A stretch of 64,000 nucleotides of DNA from Saprospiraceae bacterium (lineage in GTDB: Bacteria > Bacteroidota > Bacteroidia > Chitinophagales > Saprospiraceae), in NCBI GenBank assembly GCA_016787415.1, contig JAEUUT010000092.1:1-64000 (forward strand), in the 5' to 3' direction. The position numbers were made by a program, and so were the translations under genes. The notes below the pieces were generated by a model. That model was not told where the DNA came from and did no database searches. It worked only from the letters and a program-made list of their open reading frames with translations. Every line of letters starts with the position of its first letter. Position 1 is the first letter of the stretch. Shown here piece after piece: positions 8,301-15,671 of this stretch.

Positions 8301-10258
8301 ACCTGTTCAAATTGCAGGGTATCAACACCTACATATCTACCGATACGCTATTTGTCAATAATGTTCCATATGGCGACATAACCGGCAACGTCGAAATGGC
8401 GCATTTGTCGGCTCCATTGTGGTATAAGTTTTTCCTGAACGCTGATAACCGCCAGTTGAGGGTTGCTGGCGCCTGGATACCGCCCAAAGGAAGTCCGGAG
8501 TTGATTGATGAAGTCGACATGACTATTCACCCCGGAGAGTTTGGAGCCCATGTAAACGCCTGGAATTTCCCGCTGGAAGTATTGGAAACATTTGTGCCGG
8601 GTATTTCTGGTACGAATGGCGCTTTGAATGCCAATGCGAAAGTTTTTGGCTCGTTTAGCAAAATCGGGATGAACGGGAAAGCGCGCATTGTCAAGGGGCA
8701 ATTTCAACTCGATTACCTCAAGGCTAAATACAACATTGTAAATCAGGATATTCTGCTGACAAGTACAAGAATATGGGCTGATAAAGACACCATCTGGGAT
8801 AACAGTACACCGCGGAATATGGCCATTGTAAAAGGAGGATTGAGCCACAAATTTTTCCACGAATGGCGAATGGATACCTGCGAAGTGTCATCGCAAAGCG
8901 AAAACTTTGTTATCATGAACACTACTGCAAAAGACAACGCCACCTATTATGGAAAGGGTGCAGGGAGTTTCAAAGCACAGTTTTCAGGCACATTCAGCAA
9001 AACAAATATTCAGGTGGATGCAGTTGCAGGCCCGGCGACACGCTTGTATTTGCCTATTACTTCCGTAACGGATGCACAGGAAGTAAAATTTATCAAATTT
9101 AAAACAAAAGGTGTTAAAGATACACTGCTTCAGAAAGTCAGGAACAGGTTCACTACTGAACTAAAAGGGCTCAATTTTGAAATGGATGTAACCCTGACGG
9201 ATGCAGCCGAGGTGCAACTGATCTTTGATGAACAGGCCGGTGATATCATCAGGGGTAGGGGAGTGGGCGATATAAAACTGACGATCAACAGGGAGGGTGA
9301 GTTTAAGATGTACGGGAACTACACCATTCGACGCGGTGAATACATGTTTACACTCTTGAACTGGGTTAATAAACCTTTTACAGTTACAGAAGGGGGCACC
9401 ATTGCATGGTATGGCGATCCTTATGGCGCTCAGATCAATCTGGATGCCACCTATGAGGAGAATACACCTGTTTATAACCTTATTCGAGATGAACTCCAAT
9501 TGGTTGGCGGCGATGACAGCGATGCAGCAAAGACTGCCAAACGCCCTACAAAGACGATTGTAACCATGCATCTGAAAGGGGATTTGATGACACCCAACAT
9601 CAGTTTCAGTGTCGATTTTCCCAACCTTTCCAATGATATTAAAAGCCTGACAGAGAACAAGTTACGCTTGCTAAGGCAAGATCCAGGTGAACTCAACAGA
9701 CAGGTTTTTGGGCTTGTTGTGGTAGGGTCATTTCTACCGAGTAATGGCGGATTTATCCAAAGTTCGGATTATGTCACATCTGCCTTTAACACGCTCACGC
9801 AGGTATTGAGCAATCAGTTTTCCAACTACCTGACAGGGCTTGCTTCCGAGTGGTTTGGCACCTCGGTATCAAGTATCGATTTCAATATTGCATACGATGA
9901 ATACCAGAATTCATTGACCAATACACCGGAAAACCCTATCACTGGAAGGGAGTTACAGATCAGGCTCACCAGCGGCTTTGCCAATGACAGGGTTACGGTT
10001 CAGGTAGGCTCTCAATTCGGGCTGGGCAGGCCCAGCACGGCTGTGCAAAATGGATTCCTCGGTGAAGACGTCACCGTAGAAATACAACTGACCCAAAACC
10101 GCCAGTGGCGCTTGAAAGTGTACCAGCGCACCGAACCCGATATTACGGGCGGTCAGCGCAGGGCTCGATATGGTTTTGGCCTGAGTTTCAGAAAAGAATA
10201 CAACTCTTTCGATGAAATGGTGGCTGGAATACGCAACTGGATCAGCAAAAAAAGTTAG
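5306..10258 (+). CDS. tamB: TamB-like translocation/assembly module (DUF490)
   Basis: A 1650-residue AsmA-superfamily protein. An N-terminal transmembrane helix (about residues 33-55, VVFGLVLFLIILYFIL) is followed by a repetitive beta-rich body and the TamB/DUF490 domain at the C-terminus (last 350 residues or so, including FNIAYDEYQNSLTNTPENP and LTSGFANDRVTVQVGSQFGL). TamB-type proteins bridge inner and outer membranes and serve outer-membrane protein assembly or bulk lipid transport. It is transcribed alone, from a promoter inside the preceding terminator and up to a shared hairpin at its 3' end. No TamA partner is adjacent, which is common in this phylum. Confidence 0.9.
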   Translation: MPDTTKQDNLPETPFEKGIALLRNLWRRLENVVFGLVLFLIILYFILQMPAVQNWLIGKVTSYLSGELKTRVEVRHIDIAFFDKVVLEGFYLEDQKGDTLASIGSLSAGLDPNIFSILSNRLEFNEVSLKNARIHIKRRAGEYDTNLQFLLDYFSSPKKDDEPSKPFSVKIKARNIFLDNVDFIQDDRVKGRMMRYLVPTASIRVNKIDLVDKIVDIQSINLKGLFFDFEDYPSQPLPPRPGDEPAVTSPTDTLKASSAPLRIQIGQFSLTDGRFEMDRFHVSPARETAPEVMDYNHLNVQKIDFQADSIKFDSRLVFEGVLKHFAAREQCGFEITHGEAGRVVVSDTLTALYGTKIETPGSTLGDTVMLHYDTYRDYRHFNNGVALDIRLAKGSKIKLGDLISFSGPLARNRFFSTNKDEIAQISGQVHGKVARKLRADNLVIQLGNQTYMEGSFRGDGLTGDIDESIIEFQFDRLQSDLRTIGKIIPGFNPPAAFYTLGNIAFSGDYQIFFGFSHILHGKILTDVGNGDVDLNLDLKNGRERATYSGYLNMRDFDLATWSNNPDFGRTTFNIRIADGSSGLTLPTIKAKLEGTIDSFSYRGYSYRNVAMNGSFRQFIFDGKLGVKDPNIDFTFDGTVNLKDSIPQFSFETDIRRLDLGALNLIDDDIVVSGKVDRISINARNWRDINGTAIFRNFNITQDKIYRHKVDSLRFESYLRPDGTRYMSLNSDVGEGLIDGYFDFQTVFKNLIQVFSRYQPEFASRLSLPAADSITLKDKFVLRINIRNTRDLTRLISTSLDTLRNIIIRGEVDSREGTSSLHITAPYVKYNGFALSGTELLWEGNQANAALHLSIPNSVVSKTILPPIVFDGALSRNALHFDLSARDTNSIVKGVHFDGVLSTIDSLWQIKFNSSEIALFNDYWAMNEENYIRFAKNYFVTRDFELFNGDQRILLDSFNQGKGLSLALTNFDVNFLNRFVNTKKVNYRGKIYDFDVKINDLFKLQGINTYISTDTLFVNNVPYGDITGNVEMAHLSAPLWYKFFLNADNRQLRVAGAWIPPKGSPELIDEVDMTIHPGEFGAHVNAWNFPLEVLETFVPGISGTNGALNANAKVFGSFSKIGMNGKARIVKGQFQLDYLKAKYNIVNQDILLTSTRIWADKDTIWDNSTPRNMAIVKGGLSHKFFHEWRMDTCEVSSQSENFVIMNTTAKDNATYYGKGAGSFKAQFSGTFSKTNIQVDAVAGPATRLYLPITSVTDAQEVKFIKFKTKGVKDTLLQKVRNRFTTELKGLNFEMDVTLTDAAEVQLIFDEQAGDIIRGRGVGDIKLTINREGEFKMYGNYTIRRGEYMFTLLNWVNKPFTVTEGGTIAWYGDPYGAQINLDATYEENTPVYNLIRDELQLVGGDDSDAAKTAKRPTKTIVTMHLKGDLMTPNISFSVDFPNLSNDIKSLTENKLRLLRQDPGELNRQVFGLVVVGSFLPSNGGFIQSSDYVTSAFNTLTQVLSNQFSNYLTGLASEWFGTSVSSIDFNIAYDEYQNSLTNTPENPITGRELQIRLTSGFANDRVTVQVGSQFGLGRPSTAVQNGFLGEDVTVEIQLTQNRQWRLKVYQRTEPDITGGQRRARYGFGLSFRKEYNSFDEMVAGIRNWISKKS

Positions 10259-10290
10259 AAACTGTCTGAAATCCCCTGCCAGACGGTTTC
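10258..10290. terminator. Hairpin shared by the convergent tamB and dsrE-like genes
   Basis: Arms 10258-10268 and 10280-10290 pair over 11 bp with one G-T wobble. The hairpin fills the space between the tamB stop and the stop of the minus-strand gene. There is no long U-tract on either side, so its efficiency as a terminator is uncertain. Confidence 0.5.
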
Positions 10291-10746
10291 TTAGAATCCT
10301 GCTTTGATGTAGGCCCAGCCTTCTTCCTGCCGTTCCACGACATGTACCACACCGCGTTCAACGAAGCCAGCCTCCGGCAGGATGTCTGATTTTTCCAGTT
10401 TTTGTATTTTCATAGTCTGCTCACAGGCAACAAAACGCACCCCCTGTGTGGTCAGAGCAGAGATTTTATCGGCTACATTGCTTTTTTTCTTTTCCAGCAA
10501 ACCGATTCCTTTGTTGTGGGCCACTACTTCGATTTGAGCCGTAGGCCAATGTTCAAGGACGTGCACAATTTGGCGCGACATGGCACGATAGGCAGCCGTA
10601 TCCGGTGTAGTTACATGAAATACGATGCGGTGCGTTTTTTTATCTTCCATATCCGATTTGCCAGAGTCGTTTTGCAGTTGAGGGCGCATGGCAAGCAACG
10701 CAAGCAGGATGGAAGCGCCGAGCAGGTAATGATTGATGTTTTTCAT
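10291..10746 (-). CDS. Exported DsrE-family protein
   Basis: A 151-residue protein: N-terminal hydrophobic export segment (LLGASILLALLAM), then a DsrE/DsrF-like domain. The family signature is the strand-helix pattern HRIVFHVTTPDTAAYRAMSRQI and the region ending GVRFVACEQTMK, where C117 or so sits at the conserved sulfur-carrier cysteine position. DsrE proteins relay sulfane sulfur. The gene follows the CstB-like persulfide dioxygenase, fitting a role in sulfur handling outside the cytoplasm. An intrinsic terminator separates the two, so it may be transcribed separately or by read-through. Confidence 0.78.
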   Translation of the reverse strand: MKNINHYLLGASILLALLAMRPQLQNDSGKSDMEDKKTHRIVFHVTTPDTAAYRAMSRQIVHVLEHWPTAQIEVVAHNKGIGLLEKKKSNVADKISALTTQGVRFVACEQTMKIQKLEKSDILPEAGFVERGVVHVVERQEEGWAYIKAGF

Positions 10747-10765
10747 GTGTTGTAATTTGAAAAGT

Positions 10766-10805
10766 GAAGAAAAAAGAGGTCATCGACCTTTCGGCCGACA
10801 ACCTC
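10766..10805 (-). terminator. Intrinsic terminator after the cstB-like gene
   Basis: On the minus strand a 10-bp stem (10805-10796 with 10785-10776, two G-U wobbles) closes a ten-base loop and is followed by TTTTTTCTTC. It begins 38 bases after the cstB-like stop and lies just before the dsrE-like start. Confidence 0.8.
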
Positions 10806-10842
10806 CTATATTCAATTGCTCATCTCGTATTTGTTCAATTGG

Positions 10843-12261
10843 CTAGAGTAGGGTAGTGGGGCAAACGTAATCAGTCAATCTGAATTTGCCACTTTCCTTG
10901 ATGGTTTTGAATCCGCCTGCCACATCGATCAGGTTATCATAACCACGAGCGCGAAGGATACTTGCAAAAATCATGGAACGGTAGCCACCTGCACAATGCA
11001 CATAAACAGGTTTGTCTTTTGGGATAGACAACATGGACTCGTTCACAAAATCCAGGGGTGCATTTTCAGCGTTTTCGATTCTTTCGCTCAGGTATTCACT
11101 TTGTTTGCGCACATCAAAGACGGGGGTATCAGGGTTAGCCACCAGGATTTCAGCCAACTGGTCGGCATTTACCCGCTCGATACGATCAACCTCCATACCT
11201 GCATTTTTCCACGCATCAAATCCTCCATCGAGGTAACCAATGCAGTAGTCATAACCTACACGCGCCAGACGTGTTACCACTTCTTCTTCGCGGCCGGGAT
11301 CGGTGACAAGCAAAATTTGCTGTTTCAAATCCGGGATCAGCGCGCCAACCCACGGAGCAAAGTTGCCATCGATACCAATATTAATCGAATTGGGGACAAA
11401 TCCTTCAGAAAAAATCTGTGCGTTGCGGGTATCCAGGATCAGCGCACTCGTTTCATTGGCCGCCACCTCGAATGCACGGGGCGAAAGGGCATGCGTACCT
11501 CTTTTGATTACCTCGTCGATGCTGTCATAACCATTTTTGTTCATGGCTACATTCAACGGGAAATAGGCTGGGGGAGGCATCAGGCCGGTAGTTACTTCCT
11601 TCACAAATTCTTCCTTCGTCATATCGGGGCGCAAGGCGTAGTTCGTAGCCTTTTGGTGCCCCAGCGAATCGTAGGTTTCTTTCGACATGTTTTTGCCGCA
11701 GGCAGAACCGGCGCCATGTGCAGGGTAAACTACCACATCATCGGGCAAAGTCATGATTTTGTTGCGCAGGGAATCGAAGAGGGTAGCGGCCAGTTGTTCT
11801 TGCGTCATGCTGGCTGCTTTTTGAGCCAAATCGGGGCGGCCAACATCTCCAATAAACAACGTGTCGCCAGAAAACAGCGCTTTTTCCTCGCCATTTTCAT
11901 CCAACAACAGGTAGCAAGTGCTCTCCATGGTGTGTCCCGGGGTGTGCAAAACCCGAAATGTGATATTTCCTACTTTGAATTCTTCCCCGTCTTTGGCAAT
12001 GTAGGATTCAAAATTGGGGTTGGCAGTAGGGCCGTACACGATCGGGGCGCCCGATTTTTTTGACAAGTCAATATGTCCACTCACAAAATCGGCATGAAAG
12101 TGCGTTTCAAAAACGTATTTAATCGTGGCATTGTCTTTCCGGGCTTTTTCCAGATAAGGCTCTACCTCGCGAAGGGGGTCTATCACTACTGCCTCACCAT
12201 TGCTTTCGATGTAGTAAGCGCCCTGAGCCAGACAGCCGGTATAAATTTGTTCGATTTTCAT
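10843..12261 (-). CDS. CstB-like persulfide dioxygenase with two rhodanese domains
   Basis: A 472-residue enzyme when started at MKIEQIYTGC (12261); the 23 upstream codons fit no domain. Residues 1-250 form a metallo-beta-lactamase fold of the ETHE1/persulfide dioxygenase kind: THFHADF (H54, H56, D58), H110, D133 and H182 as metal ligands, and C188 in GSACGK. Two rhodanese domains follow. The first (about 270-365) has LLVTDPG where the cysteine should be, so it is a pseudo-rhodanese; the second carries VHCAGGYRS with catalytic C423. This matches Staphylococcus CstB, which oxidises persulfides and transfers sulfur to sulfite. A Crp-type operator lies upstream and the Crp-like regulator gene is adjacent. 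Confidence 0.9.
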   Translation of the reverse strand: MKIEQIYTGCLAQGAYYIESNGEAVVIDPLREVEPYLEKARKDNATIKYVFETHFHADFVSGHIDLSKKSGAPIVYGPTANPNFESYIAKDGEEFKVGNITFRVLHTPGHTMESTCYLLLDENGEEKALFSGDTLFIGDVGRPDLAQKAASMTQEQLAATLFDSLRNKIMTLPDDVVVYPAHGAGSACGKNMSKETYDSLGHQKATNYALRPDMTKEEFVKEVTTGLMPPPAYFPLNVAMNKNGYDSIDEVIKRGTHALSPRAFEVAANETSALILDTRNAQIFSEGFVPNSINIGIDGNFAPWVGALIPDLKQQILLVTDPGREEEVVTRLARVGYDYCIGYLDGGFDAWKNAGMEVDRIERVNADQLAEILVANPDTPVFDVRKQSEYLSERIENAENAPLDFVNESMLSIPKDKPVYVHCAGGYRSMIFASILRARGYDNLIDVAGGFKTIKESGKFRLTDYVCPTTLL

Positions 12262-12329
12262 GTCAAAGAGAAGTTTTGTTTTTTCTATGCAATGCAAAGT
12301 TGCAACGTTGTGGTTAAAATTTGATAGCA

Positions 12330-12375
12330 CAAAGATGGAGGGCCTTTGCAGCCGGATTGTGTGATAAAAATCACG
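12330..12375 (-). promoter_or_regulatory. Crp-type operator and activated promoter of the cstB-like gene
   Basis: TGTGA-N6-TCACG lies at 12360-12375. A CATCTTTG box (12337-12330, minus strand) is one base from TAnnTTTG. Taking the start point four bases past that box, the operator centre falls near -41.5, the class II activation position. The same arrangement occurs upstream of the regulator gene itself. Confidence 0.65.
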
Positions 12376-12398
12376 ACCACAAAAATTTTGCTAGGGAA

Positions 12399-13025
12399 CT
12401 ATAGTTTCAAAATCTCTATGCCGTTTTTCAACAGGCGTACTTTCCCGTTTTCTGATAATTTTTTCATCAAACGCGAAACCACCTCGCGCGAGGAGTTCAA
12501 GTCTTGTGCAATCTGTGTATTGGTTATTTCCAGCACATTGGAATTAAGCGCTTTCTGGTGCCTGCGAAGATAAAACTCCAGGCGCTCGTCCATGTTTTGA
12601 AAAGCGATATGGTCGATTGTTTCCAGTAGTTCTTCGTAGCGACGCCGGTAAGTACCCACAACGAAGTGGTACCAGGTACGATACTGGCGCATCCAGTTTT
12701 CCGTGTGTTCCAGCGGCACTACCAGCAGAACGGCGTCAGTAACGGCTTTGGCTGTGACAGAACTGGCGCGTACATTGCGATCACAGATCAGCGACAAGGC
12801 GCAACTTTCGCCAGGGTGAAGGTGGTACATAAAAAACTCGCTGCCTTCATCACTTTCCCTGAAGAGTTTGACCAGGCCTTCCAGCACAATCATGGTATTG
12901 CGGATGTATTGTCCGCTTTCCAACAAGGTTTGGCCGGCTTTTGCTTCTACAATGCGGCCATTGGACTTCAATTCGGCAAACAATCCTTCCTCGAAGTCTT
13001 TAAACATATATCTGTACTTGTCCAT
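12399..13025 (-). CDS. Crp/Fnr-family transcription regulator, possible persulfide/redox sensor
   Basis: A 208-residue regulator when started at MDKYRYMF (13025); a longer frame to 13304 adds 93 residues unlike the family. The cyclic-nucleotide-type beta-roll covers about 20-110, a dimer helix 110-140, and the winged helix 145-205. The recognition helix SSREVVSRLMKKL places R180, E181 and R185 where E. coli CRP has its GTGA-contacting residues, agreeing with the TGTGA-N6-TCAC sites nearby. The only cysteines, C75 and C81 (ESCALSLICD), lie in the effector-pocket loop and could form a disulfide or polysulfide bridge. No Fnr-type iron-sulfur cysteines are present. The downstream target is a persulfide dioxygenase, so thiol-based sensing is a reasonable inference. 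Confidence 0.85.
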   Translation of the reverse strand: MDKYRYMFKDFEEGLFAELKSNGRIVEAKAGQTLLESGQYIRNTMIVLEGLVKLFRESDEGSEFFMYHLHPGESCALSLICDRNVRASSVTAKAVTDAVLLVVPLEHTENWMRQYRTWYHFVVGTYRRRYEELLETIDHIAFQNMDERLEFYLRRHQKALNSNVLEITNTQIAQDLNSSREVVSRLMKKLSENGKVRLLKNGIEILKL

Positions 13026-13077
13026 GCAATCAGGTTTCAGTGGGTTCGAAATGTGGGTAAAAATACGTTTGTCAGAG

Positions 13078-13122
13078 CAAAATTGAGCAACGTGGCCGAC
13101 TTGCCGTGTGACATTTGTCACA
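13078..13122 (-). promoter_or_regulatory. Crp-type operator and autoregulated promoter of the regulator gene
   Basis: A perfect TGTGA-N6-TCACA palindrome at 13107-13122, with a CAATTTTG box at 13085-13078 on the minus strand. Operator and -7 box are 21 bp apart, against 22 bp in the cstB-like promoter. This supports positive autoregulation by the Crp-like protein. Confidence 0.65.
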
Positions 13123-13555
13123 GAGGCGTGTAAAACAAATTGTTTTTTAAATTTTTTTTCTACTGACAAGGGTGGGGGAGGCTGGCCATCTTTTTCGGGG
13201 GCTCTGCTAATAGGAAACCTGCGCATAAACACCTGTGATGGAGATTTGTTAAAAAATGCGGGAATTTGGCAAATTTTGAAAATCTGACAAACTAGAAGAT
13301 GCACAAAGCCGGAAGTTCAGTTGATACAAATCCTGCGAATGACTAGATAATAAACATGGAATCCTGTGCTTGCATGAGATTTGGCAAATTTGTCAACATC
13401 AAGGGCGTGTGAAAATTGGGTATTCAGCGCTAAAATATTTTCTATAATTTATATTATGTTAAATAAAGAGTTATTTTTTACCCCTTCACCTGTAAATCCG
13501 TGAAACCCTCTAAATTTGCCCGCCCCAAATCTTCATCACCTCTTTTCCTGTAAGA
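13123..13555 (+). promoter_or_regulatory. Upstream region of the arginine decarboxylase gene
   Basis: A largely AT-rich stretch without a credible ORF of its own. The 13-mer ATTTGGCAAATTT occurs twice (13264-13276 and 13379-13391), a near-palindrome that could be an operator. TAAATTTG at 13511-13518 is a good -7 box, giving a leader of about 35 bases before the ATG at 13556; the same TAAATTTGCCCG string recurs at 53978. No tRNA or structured RNA is visible. Confidence 0.4.
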
Positions 13556-14959
13556 ATGAAAAATACTTACTACGATCTCGTAGCACAAACATTTGATTTT
13601 CCGCAAGACGGATTTAGCCTGAAAGACAACCGTTTGTTATTCAACGAGATCGACTTGCATGAATTAATTCGCAAGTATGGTACGCCCCTGAAACTGACCT
13701 ATCTGCCCAAGATTGGTGAAAAAATACAGATGGCGCGAAAACTGTTTCGTGATGCCATACAGCGCTACAATTACAATGGCAAGTATGTGTACTGCTATTG
13801 TACCAAGAGTTCGCATTTCGCTTTCATTCTGAATGAGGTTCTGGAAAATGGTACGCAACTGGAAACGTCGTCATCATTTGACATCGACCTGGTTTGGCGT
13901 CTGTACAACCAGGGAAAAATAAACAAGGGAACTATCATCATTAACAACGGCTTCAAACCGCGCCAGTACATTGAAAAAATTGCCGGACTGATCAACGAAG
14001 GCTTTTACAATGTGGTACCTGTATGCGACAATGCCGAAGAACTAAAACAATACGAGCAACTGATCAAGCAGGAGAAATGTGGCATCGGTATCCGAATGGC
14101 TACTGAGGAAGAACCGAATTTTGAGTTTTATACTTCCCGCTTGGGCATCCGCCAGAGCGAAGTAATGCCGTTTTATGAGCAATTGCTGGCCAATAACCCG
14201 AAATTTGAGTTGAAAATGCTCCATTTTTTCGTGGATATTGGCATAAAAGACACGATTTACTACTGGAGCGAACTCAAAAAGGGTATCAAAACCTACTGCC
14301 AGTTGCGTAAGGTCTGCCCTACCCTAACAGCCCTCAATATTGGTGGCGGAATGCCCATTCGAAACTCCCTGAGTTTTGAATATGATTATCCTTATATGAT
14401 CAACGAAATTGTAAGGATGATCAAGGAAGCCTGCGACAGCGAAGGTGTGCCGGAGCCTGATATTTATTCAGAGTTTGGAAAATTTACCGTCGGCGAAAGT
14501 GGCGCCACGATCTTCTCAGTGATCGGGAAAAAACAGCAAAACGACTCCGAAGAATGGTATATGCTCGATAATTCCCTGATTAATACCCTGCCCGATAGTT
14601 GGGGCATCAAGGAGCGTTTTATTCTGTTGCCAATCAACCACTGGTCTAAAGAATACCAGCGTGTCAATATTGGCGGTATCAGTTGCGACAACGCGGATTA
14701 TTACAATTCAGAGGCGCATATTAACCAGGTGTACTTGCCCGCATTTGATATAAAAAAGGATGAGCCGCTGTACATCGGATTTTTTCACACGGGCGCCTAT
14801 CAGGAGTCGTTGAGTGGTTATGGCGGCTTGAAACACTGTCTTCTGCCTGCGCCCAAGCATATCCTGATCGATCGGAACTACTACGGCGAATTTGTAGACT
14901 GGCAGATTTTTCAGGAACAGGAAGCGGATTCCATGTTGAAAATACTCGGGTACCAGTAG
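13556..14959 (+). CDS. Arginine decarboxylase family protein (SpeA-related, fold III PLP enzyme)
   Basis: A 467-residue alanine-racemase-fold PLP decarboxylase. The N-terminal barrel contains YCYCTKSSH with K84 as the probable Schiff-base lysine, ETSSSFDID, and a glycine-rich phosphate-binding stretch NIGGGMP. The C-terminal beta domain ends with FFHTGAYQESLSGYGG, the region that supplies the partner active-site residues in this family. Related Bacteroidota proteins are annotated as biosynthetic arginine decarboxylase, producing agmatine for spermidine; the substrate is inferred, and a carboxynorspermidine or lysine role cannot be excluded. No agmatinase or spermidine genes are adjacent. Confidence 0.78.
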   Translation: MKNTYYDLVAQTFDFPQDGFSLKDNRLLFNEIDLHELIRKYGTPLKLTYLPKIGEKIQMARKLFRDAIQRYNYNGKYVYCYCTKSSHFAFILNEVLENGTQLETSSSFDIDLVWRLYNQGKINKGTIIINNGFKPRQYIEKIAGLINEGFYNVVPVCDNAEELKQYEQLIKQEKCGIGIRMATEEEPNFEFYTSRLGIRQSEVMPFYEQLLANNPKFELKMLHFFVDIGIKDTIYYWSELKKGIKTYCQLRKVCPTLTALNIGGGMPIRNSLSFEYDYPYMINEIVRMIKEACDSEGVPEPDIYSEFGKFTVGESGATIFSVIGKKQQNDSEEWYMLDNSLINTLPDSWGIKERFILLPINHWSKEYQRVNIGGISCDNADYYNSEAHINQVYLPAFDIKKDEPLYIGFFHTGAYQESLSGYGGLKHCLLPAPKHILIDRNYYGEFVDWQIFQEQEADSMLKILGYQ

Positions 14960-14967
14960 CCCGTTTT

Positions 14968-15125
14968 GTTATCCGTTATCCGTTATCTGTTATCAGGGGT
15001 GGTAAGGAGACCATTCGTACAGATGTTTGGCATTCCTTTTTGTGTAGCCAAGGATATGTACGAATGGTCTCCTTACCACCCCTGATAACAGATAACGGAT
15101 AACGGATAACCAATAACGGATAACC
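14968..15125. repeat. Large palindrome, GATAACN heptamer family (54-bp perfect stem)
   Basis: Arms 14968-15021 and 15057-15110 are perfectly complementary over 54 bp. The outer part consists of heptamers (GATAACG, GATAACA on the right arm; GTTATCC and relatives on the left), the inner 27 bp are unique, and a 35-base loop holds a small inner stem (TTGGC/GCCAA). Further heptamers extend the right side to 15125. It fills the gap between two convergent genes. Confidence 0.95.
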
Positions 15126-15128
15126 AAT

Positions 15129-15671
15129 TCAAACACTCCAGTTCCCAAGATATTTCAGAAAAATCTTGACCAGGTTTTCTGCATCGGAAATACCCCTATG
15201 GTGTTGGCCTGTGAAGATCATGCCTTCGCCTTCCACTGCTTTTTTGAGGCCTATACCATTGCGCATGCGTTTCATAATGCGGTACTGCTCTTTCAGGTTG
15301 ACGTGCGATTCTGCCCAATCGAATTCGAGTCGATGGAGTTTGCAGTCGTTGATAAACATTTTTTTATCAAAACTGCCCCAGGAGCAGAGCATGTAATCTT
15401 CTTCGTCGATACGTGCCCAGGTTTGAAATTCATCGATCACCTGAATGAATGAGAGGGCCCGATTTACGTTTTCCTGTGTAATGCCGGTAAGGTCGCGACA
15501 GAAAGGAGAGAGAATTGGATGTACGACCGGTTTGATAAAACGATTGAATTTGCCACGGACTTCGCCAAAATGATTTACCCGAAAAGCGCCTATTTCAATT
15601 GTTTCCTGTACATAATCCGGTGGCGCATTTTCCCAGCAGGTTGCTTCCAGATCGTATATGATGTAGTTCAT
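15129..15671 (-). CDS. DEDDh-family 3'-5' exonuclease
   Basis: A 180-residue single-domain exonuclease of the DnaQ/ERI-1 type. Exo I is YDLEATCWE (D7, E9), Exo II lies around CSWGSFDKKMF, and Exo III is HRGISDAENL, giving the DEDDh set of metal ligands. The start at 15671 is chosen because the family begins immediately before Exo I. The ATG overlaps the stop of the upstream glycosyltransferase (ATGA), suggesting coupled translation. Substrate (RNA or DNA) is not evident; ERI-1-like proteins act on structured RNA ends. Confidence 0.85.
   Translation of the reverse strand: MNYIIYDLEATCWENAPPDYVQETIEIGAFRVNHFGEVRGKFNRFIKPVVHPILSPFCRDLTGITQENVNRALSFIQVIDEFQTWARIDEEDYMLCSWGSFDKKMFINDCKLHRLEFDWAESHVNLKEQYRIMKRMRNGIGLKKAVEGEGMIFTGQHHRGISDAENLVKIFLKYLGNWSV

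Noticed and set aside
10996..12063. A 355-residue open frame on the plus strand
   Set aside because: It lies wholly antisense to the cstB-like gene, whose domains are unambiguous; the antisense translation matches no fold.
12360..12375. An Fnr-type operator (TTGAT-N4-ATCAA)
   Set aside because: The half-sites read TGTGA/TCAC, the CRP type, and the regulator has no iron-sulfur cysteines.
13030..13070. GGGTTCGAA string resembling a tRNA T-loop
   Set aside because: No acceptor, D or anticodon stem can be drawn around it.
13023..13304. N-terminal extension of the Crp-like regulator
   Set aside because: The extra 93 residues do not resemble the family and would run through the operator and promoter.
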